Of a stretch of 64,000 nucleotides of DNA, positions 45,601-55,700 are shown piece after piece. The stretch is from Edaphochlamys debaryana. Taxonomy: Eukaryota > Chlorophyta > Chlorophyceae > Chlamydomonadales. The stretch is from assembly GCA_016858145.1 (NCBI GenBank), contig JAEHOE010000033.1:434001-498000 (forward strand). The letters are read 5' to 3'. The notes beneath the pieces were generated by a model. That model was not told the DNA's origin and did no database searches. It saw only the letters and a list, made by a program, of their open reading frames with translations. The position numbers and the translations under genes are program-made. The number at the start of each line of letters is the position of its first letter. Position 1 is the first letter of the stretch.

Positions 45601-48600
45601 CCGGCTCAACCGTCCAACCGCCACCAACCGCACCTGGCTGACTAATGCCACCTGCCGCCGCAGCCACTTGGCGTCCAACAGGCCCAGGTCGTGGCCGTCC
45701 AGCAGCACACTGGGGTTGGCGGTTGACGGTTGGCGGTTGCGGGGTTAAGAGTTGGAAGTCATGTGCACCTCTCGCGACGCTGCCGAAGTAATCCCCCCTC
45801 GTTACTCCTCCTCCTCTCCGCCTGTCACGCATCCCCCCCTTGCCTCCCCCCCCTCTTGCCTCCCAGACATAGGCAGGTAGAACCGCTCCAGCAGCTTCAC
45901 GATGGACGACTTGCCGCCGCCCGAGGAACCCACCAGCGCCACCACCTCGCCTGTCAGGAGGGGGGAGGGGGAAGGGGGAGGGGAGGAGCCATGGAACGGC
46001 CTCTTCCGCGGCGTCCATCGTACAAAGTACCGCTCCCCAACCTCCCCCAATCTTTTGCCCCGGCTGCGCCGTGAGGCAACATGCGCTCAGTCCACCCACC
46101 CCTGGCCCCCGCGCGGGCCCATCGTGGCCCCGGCTTGGGCCCCATCTGGGCCCGACAGGGCCCTGCCCCCTCCCCCCCTCCCGCCCCTCACCCGGCTGCG
46201 CCGTGAGGCTGAGTCCGTCCAGCACCCGCGCGTGGGGGCGGGCGGGGTAAGCGAAGCCCACGTCCCTCAGCTCCACGCGGCCCTCGAGGCGGGGGAGCGC
46301 CAGGGAGCCGGAGGGGGGGATGGCGGGCTGGCGCCGCATGAGCTCGATCACCTGACAGGGGGGAGGGGCGGACGGGGGGGGGGTAAGTCGGTGGAGCGTG
46401 GAGAGGAGTGGCAGGGGAGGGGTGAAGGGGTGGAGGTGTGTGTTCAGACGCTGTGTGTGCTGACCCTATGTCAGTAGCAAGCAAAGCGATACCCTGGCTG
46501 AATCGGGCTGGCCCTGTAACAGAGGGGAAAGGTGGTAGGAGATAACTCTCTGTGCCCGCCCGGGCCCAAGCCAGGCCCCAGCCGGGCCCACCTTGTCCGC
46601 CGCGCCAACCGCCGCCGTGAGCGACGAGAACACGTCCCCCATGGACTGGAAGGCGGAGGACAGGGACTGCTGGAAGAGCATGAAGGAGAAGAGGGAGGCG
46701 GAGGACATCTGGGGGGGGGTCCGGGGGGTTGGGGGGATGATGGGGGTGAGGGGGATTGGGGGAGTGGGCAGCAGTGATAGAAGAGGCCGAGGTGCACCGA
46801 CGATAGGGGCATAGCGCAGCGCGAGCTTGTTGCAGGAGGCCTGCGCATGAACCCGTGCGCTGCTTTTGCGCCCCGTTCCCTTCTCCGTTCTCCGCCGGCA
46901 CCACCGCTGACACGCGTGCCGGCACGAAACACACCCATACACACGCGCGCTTCCCCCCGGCCCCCCCACCTCGCCCTTGAGCACCAGGGTGCCCCCGTAG
47001 AACAGCACCACGGCCGTCACCGAGTTGGGCAGAAAGGTGTTGATGGCGGCGTAGAGCGTGTACAGCCAGGCCTCTGCCACCTGGGGGGGGCGGGGGGGGA
47101 GAGGGGGGTGATCTTTGACGATTTAGGGGGAGAGGGGGGGAGGGGGCGTTGAGGGACAGTTAGGGTTGAGAGGCCCGCATCACCCCAAGCCCTCCTCCCT
47201 GGACCGGCCTCCTCCCAACGGTCCGGCGAGGGGTTGTAGGGCCTCACCCCACCGCTGCCCCTTTTAACCCTCCTCAGCACCCTCTCTCACTCGCAGGGTG
47301 ATCCGCTTCCCGTGCGAACCCCCCCATCCCCTGCCTCTTTCTCTCCCCCCCCCATTCCTCCCCACCTGCAGCCTGTAGAAGTCCCCTAGCCCCCCCTCCT
47401 CGCCCCCCGTGCCCTAACCCCCCTAACCATACACACACACGCCCTCTTCTCCCCCCCTCCCCCCCACCTGCAGGCGGTAGAAGTCCCCCAGCTTGGAGGC
47501 GTAGGAGGCCTCGGCGGAGTCCTGGGGGGAGGGGGGAGGGGGGGCCGTGGACGTCGGGTCAGTGACGGGTACTTGGGTACTCGCCTGCAATCCCATAACG
47601 GGGAGGCCAGCCCTCCCATCCCACCAAAACCGGCACGGCTGGTGCACCCGACCAAACCCGACCCCCGCTTCCCCCCCCACCTGCGCCTTGCGTGTTCGCC
47701 CCCCCCCCCCAGTGACCACCCCCATCCCACCCATCCCGTAACCCTTCCCCCCCCCCCCCCCATTCCCCCCCCCACCTGTGCCGCGTGCGCCTTTACGGTG
47801 GTCATGGTGCTGAGCACCTCCTCCGCCACACCGTTGGCGGCTGCCAGCTCAGCCTGTACCTTCTTGGCCAGCCGGCTGTAGTACTTGCCGTACACCTGCA
47901 GCACACGGGCGTACGGCACCGTACGGTGCGGCATGGTGAGGGCGGTAAGTGGGGGAGCGGGGCGAGGACCCGGCCCATACGCATACTTCCAACCCCACCC
48001 CTGGTCCCGCGCTCACCCCCTCCACCTTGTATGAAGCCACGCGTGCCCCCACCCGTACACACACGCCCTCTTCCCCACTCTTTCCCCCCTCCCCCCCACC
48101 TTGCTGATGGTGAGCACCACGGGCACCAGCAGTACGATACGTGTGCCCCCTCGCCCATACACACACGCCCCCTCCTTTCCCACCCCCCCTCCCCCCACCT
48201 TGCTGATGGTGAGCACCACGGGCACCAGCAGTACGATACGTGTGCCCCCTCGCCCATACACACACGCCCCCTCCTTTCCCACCCCCCCTCCCCCCCACCT
48301 TGCTGATGGTGAGCACCACGGGCACCAGGATGAAGGTGACCACGGTGAGGCGCCAGGAGGAGGCGAACATGAAGACCAGGACCATGACGGCCTGGGGGGG
48401 GGGAGGGGGGGGGGGAGGCAAGAGGGGAGGCAAGGGGATGAGAGGGGCAAGGCCAGGGGGGGCGGGGATGAGACGGCGAGAGGGTGTCAGAACAGCCCGC
48501 GGTCACGTGGTGGACACGCAGCGCGGGGGAAGGATCCAGGATCCAGGCTCCCGATTCAGGGAGTCAGGATCCAGGATCCACCCGGCCTGCGCCCAGCTGT

Positions 48601-51600
48601 CCGCCCCAGACCCCACCTGTGTGGCGCTCCGCAGCAGGACGTTCAGGTTGAGGCCAACCTGGGGGGGGGCGGGGGGGGGGGTTTGGCGAAAGTTGCTCGA
48701 GCGCGAGAAGAAGCAGAAGGTATGGAAGAACCCACCCATCCGGGCCCACACCGTACCCTGCCCCTGCCCCAACCCCTAGCCCGCCTCGGGCCCGCCCCGG
48801 GCCCACCTGGTCCGCCACCGTGGACGTGTCGGCTGCTAGTCGGGAGGTGATCTCGCCCGTCTTGGTCGTGTCGAAGTACCCGATCTCAAACTGCGCGTGC
48901 GGGGTACAAGGCAGACCGTAGGCAAGAGGTTGGGTGATTGAAGGATCACACATGCGGACCCAGCATGCATGCCGCACACGCAACGGCGCCCGCAACACAC
49001 GCGTCTCAGCCCCCCTCCCCACCATTCAGCTACTCCCACAGCCGCACACACGAAACACACACGCACCCTCCAACCCCCCTCCACCCCCCCCCACCTGCAG
49101 CAGCGCGTGGAACAGCTGCTTCCGCAGCCGCACACACGAAACACACACACGCCCCCTCCCAAACCCCCTCCAACCCCCCTCCGCCCCCACCTGCAGCAGC
49201 GCGTGGAAGAGCTGCTTCCGCAGCCGCACGTTGAGCCGCGTGATGGCGACCGTGAAGAGGCCCCCGCGGGTGCCCGCAAACACACCCGTCAGCGCCGCCA
49301 CGCCCAGCAGCTGCAGCGTGGTGCGGGTGAACTTGCGCCTGGGGGGGAAAGAGGGGGTGGGGGGCGGGGGCGGGGGAGGAAGGGGCGGGTGTGTTTCGCG
49401 TGTGCGTGTGCTTCGTGTGAGGCTGGTCACGCCACCCCCAGCAGCTGCAGCGTGGTGCGGGTGAACTTGCGCCTGCGGAAGGGGGTGGGGGGCAGGGGGG
49501 AGGTGGAGGGGGAGGACAGGTGCCTGGGGGGTCAAGAACATCCCTCCTCCCCGCCCCCAGCCCGTGCCTAGTTCCCGGCTGCATTCCCCCCAACACACAA
49601 CCACCCTTCAGGGCGGCTTTTGGCTGCGGTCAAGGGTGCTCTGCGGGCACATCCGAGTTCCACGGCTCACACAGACGTCCGTATCCCACGCCCTAGGGCC
49701 GGCCGGCTTCCCACCACGCACCTGTCCGCGCGCAGGGCAAAGTCTATGATCTGGCCGGTGAAGTGCGGGATGAGCGCCGACCCCAGCGCGGCCACGATGC
49801 CGGCGGAGAAGGCCACCAGCAGCAGGGGGGAGTCCACGGAGGAGAGGCGGAGCAGCTCCACGATGGTGCGCTGCTTGGCCTGGGGGGGGGGGGGTAGAGG
49901 GGCGGGAGGGGGAAGGGGAGGTTAGGGGGAGTTTGTTGCTGAGCGGGAACGTGCCGACGCCAGGGAAACCTTGAGGAGGAGGTTAGGGGGAGGGGGTGAG
50001 AGAGGGGAGGGGAAGGGAGAGGCAGAGCAGCTCGACGATGGGGGGGTGAGGGGAGAGAAGGGGTTCAGAGTTAGGGAGGGGGATGCGAGGGGGTGGGCAG
50101 GGAGGCCGGTTGTGGTCGAGGACGACCCACGCCCACCGAACCCCCCCCCCCCCGCCCCTCACCTTGGCCGCCGCGCGCCGCTTCTCGCTCCGCGTCTGCC
50201 CCTCGCCCGCCCCCGCCTTGATCCCCGCCGCCCCCGCCGCCTCCGCGCCGCCGCCCGCGCCCTTGCCGCCCCCCGCCCCCGCCCCCGCCTCCGCCGCCGC
50301 CGCCTCCGCCTCCGCCGCCCCCGGCTGCAGCAGGGGCAGGCGCAGGGGGTCTGCGGGCGGGGGCGGGAGGTCGTCCTCCCACGCGTCCTCCCGCTCCGAA
50401 ACCACCAGCCGCGCGAAGGCCTGGCCGATGAGGGAGGCCAGGATGGAGACGACTGTTGGGGGAGGGGGAAGAGGGAAGGGGAAGAGGGGGAAGAGGGAGG
50501 GAGGAGGGAGGTAAGGAAGGCAACGGGAAGGGGGGAGGGCGGGAGGAGAGGGAGGCCAGGATGGAGACCACTGGGGAAAGGGGAGGGAGAGGGGGGAGGG
50601 GGGAGGGAGGAGGGATCAGGGGCGTGTTGGAGGATCGGGATGGGAGAGGCGGGGTGTGGGGGTGTGGGCCGCCTCTCCCATCCCAGCCTCTCCCGGCCGT
50701 ACAAGAAGACCAGCCCCACCACCACGGGGCCCATCGTGCCGAAACACGCATGCACACACGTTTTCCCCCACCCTTTCCCCCTCCTCCCCCGGGGACCCAC
50801 CCAGGCTGGTGTACATGAAGACCAGCCCCACCACCACGGGCCCCGTCGGAGGGGCGGACCCCGGCGGCGGCGGCCACAGGTCCGGCGGCGCCGTCACCGC
50901 CACCGCCGCCGCCTTGACGAGCAGCAGTACGGCGTGAGTAAGGCACAGCCCCGTGACGGTCTGCCGTACCTGTACGGCGTACGGCAGGGAGAGGTTGGGT
51001 TTTAGCAGGGGGCGGGACGCGGTTTGGTCTGCCACGTGTGCGGCCCCCCAGTGCCCTGCCCTTTTCCCCTCCTCGTCACCCCTTCCCGCCCGCCCTCGCC
51101 CCGACACCTCATCCCAGGCGGAAACAACCCTCGGCCGCCCCCTCCTCCCCGCTCTTCCCCCCCCACACACACAGGCCGGCTTCCTGCCGCGCCTGCGCTT
51201 CCCTGGCTTGCACGAGCAGCCCTCCACCCACCCCTCCACCGCCTCACCCCGTCGTGGTTGGATGCCACCGGTGCGCCCCCCCCGTGGCCCCGGCTGCCGG
51301 GGGCGGACAGCACCAGCCCCCCCACCGCAGCGTCCTTAAGCACCGCCAGGATCAGGACGTCCTGTCAGGGGGGGGGGTTCAAGGGTGTCAGGGGGCGTCA
51401 TGGGGAGGGAAAGGCCCCTTGTGTCGGGAGGAGGGTAGGAGGAACCCCCGGACAAGTTCTGGGGATGCAGCCGTGGGGTGGAGGTGCGACCCCCCATGCC
51501 AGCCGGACCTCCTTGGGCCTGATCGGGCCTCATGGGCACCCCCGGGCCCGCCCTGGGCCCGACCCAGGCCCACCAGGTTTCCGAGGCTGAAGCTGTCCAG

Positions 51601-51878
51601 GCGCCACCAGCCCCAGGCCCGCGTTAGCAGGCCCAGCTCCCATCGGAGGGGCCACAGGGCGCACCTGCGCGAGGGGGGAGGGGGACAGGGGGGTTGAGGG
51701 GGAGGTGGGGTGGGGCGGGGAGGCGCACGTGGTAAGGGATGGGTGTGGTGAGGGTTCAGGTGTGGTGAGGGGGCGGGGTGTGGGTGTACGGTAGCGGTGA
51801 GAGTGAGTGAGGCGTGGGGCGGAGGGGCCTGCTTCGCGATCCATACCAACGTTCGGAACGCGACAGCGCCCCAGCCAT
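42639..51878 (-). CDS. ABCB-type half-size ABC transporter (TAP/TAPL-like)
   Basis: Model of 996 aa. Exons: 51847-51878, 51574-51664, 51248-51361, 50801-50969, 50163-50452, 49722-49879, 49191-49338, 48807-48890, 48617-48658, 48299-48391, 47776-47895, 47468-47521, 46970-47080, 46592-46708, 46192-46351, 45860-45950, 45634-45709, 45262-45375, 44902-45081, 44530-44610, 44305-44349, 43874-43957, 43165-43542, 42639-42797. An extra hydrophobic N-terminal region (about 12-160) and an acidic/Gly/Ala linker precede a six-helix core (about 240-540). The nucleotide-binding domain has Walker [10 protein letters not shown] (602-610), Q-loop Q650, signature LSGGQ (713-717), Walker B VLLLDE (733-738, catalytic E738) and H-loop H769. 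A 178-residue Ser/Pro/Gly then Gln/Gly tail follows. By family it is a membrane exporter working as a dimer; substrate and membrane are unknown. The first exon ([10 protein letters not shown]) is inferred from phase and ATG context. Introns after exons 45860-45950 and 45262-45375 have GC donors. Confidence 0.9.
44470..44490. repeat. Copy of transporter H-loop exon edge in intron
   Basis: The minus strand repeats the end of exon 44530-44610 (CACCGCCTGTCCACCAT-CAG plus GTGGGGG) 60 bp downstream, creating a second possible donor. Confidence 0.85.
46061..46076. repeat. Copy of transporter exon end in intron
   Basis: The minus-strand word CTCACGGCGCAGCCGG at the end of exon 46192-46351 recurs about 130 bp downstream in the intron. 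Here the copy is followed by GGCAAA, not a donor. Confidence 0.7.
47366..47390. repeat. Copy of transporter exon end in intron
   Basis: This repeats the last bases of exon 47468-47521 with its donor, 102 bp downstream, with a few substitutions. Confidence 0.75.
48098..48330. repeat. Two extra copies of an exon-intron junction (about 100-bp unit)
   Basis: The last about 30 bases of exon 48299-48391 (VPVVLTISK), its donor and the next about 70 intron bases are repeated twice more downstream. Copies begin at 48101, 48200 and 48300 on the plus strand, the last belonging to the true exon. All three keep an intact AAG/GTGGGG junction. Confidence 0.92.
49026..49130. repeat. One full and one partial extra copy of an exon-intron junction
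   Basis: The end of exon 49191-49338 ([12 protein letters not shown]) with its GTGGGG donor and a CGTGTGTG-rich intron start is repeated about 96 bp downstream (from 49095). It is repeated again in degenerate form near 49026-49045. Confidence 0.88.
49438..49480. repeat. Copy of an exon start with acceptor inside the upstream intron
   Basis: The first about 38 bases of exon 49191-49338 ([14 protein letters not shown]), with a preceding CGCAG acceptor, are repeated about 140 bp upstream in transcript order. The copy soon reaches a stop in frame. Confidence 0.85.
50548..50574. repeat. Copy of an exon start inside the upstream intron
   Basis: The minus strand here repeats the first bases of exon 50163-50452 (VVSILASL), with a CCCAG-like acceptor, about 120 bp upstream in transcript order. 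Confidence 0.8.
50696..50735. repeat. Copy of an exon end inside the downstream intron
   Basis: This repeats the part of exon 50801-50969 encoding [11 protein letters not shown], about 115 bp downstream, without a good donor. Confidence 0.85.
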
Positions 51879-52794
51879 GGAATCCAGGGCGCTTCATAGC
51901 TTTTACTGTTCGCCCGCGGGCTGTGTCGGGCGACGCACTCGGCACACGGCGGGCGTTCGCCGGACCGGACTGGCCGGACCAGCCAGGGCACCAAGGGCCC
52001 TCCAAAGCCGTCGCCACTTCGAGATACGGGCGTGTTAGCTGACTGGCATCTGGTCGAAAGGCTGGCCGCAAAGGACCTGGCGAGTGGCAAGTCGTGCCCA
52101 CGCCACACACACGTGGGGGCAAAACCGGCCCCCCTTCTGGCCGGCTCGCCCGCAGCTGCCGTGGACTTTCAGCGGGCTGGGTCGCTTCCACAGCCTTGTT
52201 GGGCATGCGCGCGGTACTGGCTTCGCCGCTTGCCGTTTGGCGCGGGCTTGCGACCATCCAGAAGATTTCGCCTCGCCACACCGCGCATCGATGCGCGTGC
52301 GCCTCTGCTCTATCCCAATAAGACGGTTGTCTCACCATGATACGACCACGAGCTCTATCACCGCCGTAACCAGCAGTGCCCAGCCTGAGAATGATGGCAT
52401 CTCGTCCGCCTCTTCGTCGACCACCGGCGCAGCTGTCACAGACGGCTAAACTAAGCAGTGTCTCTACCTGACCCTTTGCCGTGTGTTTCGTCTAGCTTAC
52501 GCGCTTCGTTCGGGAGCTGTCGGTTCGCGGCGGGGAATCGGGCGATGCGCTGAAATGCCTCGCGTCGCCAAGGCGAAGCTTATAAACTCATCAGAACCCA
52601 CGTAAATAGCGTAAAGTACTAACACTCGCGTCCACTCTGCCACCCTGCGCATTCCGACGACATCCCCGCGCTGGACCCGCTGCAACTGGCCGCCCACAAG
52701 CCGTATCACTCACCCTAGGCTTACAGCTCAGCCGTGCTTGGGGCAGCAGCTGCCGCCAGGCCGGCCGGCCGCTGCCCCAGCGGGTCCGTCGACC
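51879..52794. other. Divergent promoter interval
   Basis: It lies between the start codons of the transporter (-) and the DUF1308 gene (+), which are transcribed away from each other. It should hold both promoters. Apart from a TATA box at 52581, no specific site or gene was recognised. Confidence 0.55.
52581..52586 (+). promoter_or_regulatory. TATA box candidate of the DUF1308 gene
   Basis: A TATAAA lies 209 nt before the ATG at 52795. It would place transcription start near 52610 and give a 5' UTR of about 185 nt. Confidence 0.5.
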
Positions 52795-55700
52795 ATGGCG
52801 GGCCTACCCCCTCCCGACACGGCATCCACAGCAGCCCCGGTCGTGCAGGGCGGGGCTGTTGACCTCACCGCGCCTCAAGCCCCTGCTGATACTGCAATAG
52901 CCGATGCAGCAGCCACGGAGGCCGGGCCCTCTGGCAACAGCCCTGGAGCGGACGGCGGTCCCAGCAGTGCACTGCCCCCTGGCGCCGCCCATCCGCCAGC
53001 GGCCGCCGCTACCGCCGGACCGGCTGGATCTGGATCCGAGCCGTCAGACCCGCTGCTGACATTTGAACTGCCGTACTCTGGGAACCTGGATTCCGTGGAG
53101 GTGCTGCCCACGGCCCTGGAGCTCAAGGTCAGTCGGGGTGCGGGCCTGCATGGGGTCTCGCGCTTGGGCCTGGCGTGGGCAGCTTGGGAGTTGGGACCTG
53201 ACAGGGTGGGCCCGCACGGTCCTCGGACTTCCGGGGTTGGAGGCCCAGGCCCATAATAGGACCCTGCCCAGGGGGGTGGGGACAGTGCGAAGGGTTGCCG
53301 GCACCCACGGACGGAGGGGCTGCCGTCCCTCGACCGTCAGACGAGCCTCTTCTCGACCCCCGGAGTCCTTCACCCCTGCCCCCCCCTGCCTCCCCCTGCC
53401 TCCCCCTGCCCCCCCCTGCCCCCCCCTGCCTCCCCCCAGGCTCTGCTCGAGAGCGCTGTGGCCGTGGCCCGGGCCCTGGCCGCCGCCCGCCCCCACGTGG
53501 CTAACATGGACAAGCTGGCGCGCAGGTGCGGAGGGCGGAGCCAGTCCGGCCCGGTCTTGTCCGGTGCGGTCTTGTCCGGTCCGGTCCGGAGACGGTCCGG
53601 TCCGGCCTATTGCGGTCCAGTCTGGTGCGGTCCGGTCGGGTCAAGCCCAGCTTGATCCAGGCGGGGGGATGGGCAGGGGGAGCTACAGCGCCCCTGCCGC
53701 TTCCCCTGACCGTCGGTGCAGTCGGGCGTCGGTCCTGGAGGAGATGGGCAGGGGGACCCAACATCCCCTTCTGCCTCTCCAACCTCCACGCCGCAGGATC
53801 CGGAGCGATCTGGATTTCGTGCTGCGCTGCTGCCCCGCGGACCAGCGCAGCAGCGCCGCCCACCGGCACGAACCCGCACCCCCCAGCCCCCCCGGCCGTG
53901 CGGCCCCCGCCGACCCCGGCCCCGCGGCCCCCGCTGAGGCCGGCCTCGCTGAGGCGGAGAGTTTGGGGCAAGAGGCGGCAGCAGCGGCGGCGGGGGCGGC
54001 TCCAGCAGCGAAGCCCAGGCCAAACGACGGCTCTGGGGCCGCGGCGGGGCCTTGCGATGGGCCCGGCGGCGGCGGGGGCGAGCAGGCCGCGGAGGCGGAC
54101 GCAGGGCCAGCGGCGGAGGCGGCAGGGGCGGAAGTGGGGCCCGGCGGTGCAGGAGCAGCGGCGGGCAGGAGTGCGAAGAAGGGGAGGGGCAAGGGCAAGG
54201 ACAAGGCGCGGGGGGCAGCAGCTGGCGGCGCGCCTGCCGCCGCCGCCGCCGCCGCGCCGCTGCCGCTGACCCCTGTGCGGGTGCAGGGCATAATCAACAA
54301 CCTGAGGGGCTTCCAGGTGGGGGGAGGGGAGGGGAGGGGAGGGGAGGGGAGGGGGGGAAAGGGAAGGGGAGGGGAGGGGGGGTGGAAGGGGAGGGGGAGG
54401 GGATGGGGAGGGGAGGGCTGATGGGTGCGCTGTGGTGGGTGTCTTGGTCATCGAGGGGTATTGCTGGTTGAGATTGGCCCTGATGACTACTTCCCTTCTG
54501 CCCCGTGCACCTGCCCCATGCTGACACCCGGGACCCCTCCGCACCGCCGACCCGCCCTAACCCGCACCATGCTTCCAATCCCCACCGCTTTGCCTTAAAA
54601 CCGCACTCCCCACCCCCCCACTACCCATTGGGTGCGCCCTAAACACACGGTACTCCGGTACTCCGCACTACTTTGCTGCATCGCACGCGCTCGCATTCTA
54701 GCTTCCCATTGGGTGCTCCTACACACACACGTTCCCCCCCCCCCAGGGCGAGCTGCTGGCAACCCAGCTGGCCCCGGGGGTGGTGGGGGTGCTGAGGAGG
54801 TTCACGGCAGATGTGACCCTGCCGCCCCCGGGCCCACCCGGGGCCAGAGGGGCCCAGGCGCGGGCCCAGGCCCAGGCCACCACGGCTGCGGCTGGCGACG
54901 GCGGTGAGGCGGGGGCTGCGGCGGCGGTGTCAGCCGCGGAGGTGGCGGCGGCGGCGGCGCAGGTCGGGCGCAAGCGGCCTCACTCCGCGGAGGCGCCGCC
55001 GGGGGGCTCCGGCGGTGCTGGTGTCGACGGCAGCGCCGACGCTGGGCCGCCGCCTGCCGCCGCCGCTGGTGCTGACGGCGCTCCATGCCCCGCCGCCGGC
55101 GGCGGCGATACTACAGGCGCCGGCGCCGGCGGCGACGGCGGCGGTGTTGTCGGCGCCGCCGGGGGCGCTGCCGACGGAGGTGGTCCGAGCGCCAAAGGGC
55201 CGAAGGGCGGCGGCAAGGGCGGCTGCGGCGGCGGCAAGGGCGGTGGCGGCGGGGGCAAGGGCGGCGGTGGCGGCGGCAGGCCCGCCGAGCGCGTGTGCGT
55301 GGAGGTGGATGTGGTGGCCCAGGGGGGTCACTGCTGGGTGGAGGTGAAGAACCAGGAGCGGTTCGGGACGGAGAGCGTGCACTGGACGGGTGAGAGGAGA
55401 GGGGGGGAGGGGGGGGGGGGGAAAGGGGCCGGAGGGGGGAGATTGGGGGGGGCGGGTTCTGTGTGATCTGGGGGAAGACAGGAGGGACATGGGAGGGACA
55501 TGGGAGGGACATGGGAGGGGTGGAGGGGTGGAGAGGGAACGGGGAGAGGGGAGAGGGGGGCGTTGGGCCTTGTGGAGACTAGGGAACGGCAGGTGGCCAG
55601 GGGGCGGCTGAGCCAGACCCCGTCCTCAACCCCCTACCCTACCCACTCCCACAAGGCGCTGCCCAGAACGTCATTTACCCACCTTCTCCCTCCTCAATCT

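Noticed and set aside
52738..52795. Upstream extension of the DUF1308 frame
   Set aside because: It starts with TTG, not ATG. The first good start is ATG at 52795 in a gaccATGG context.
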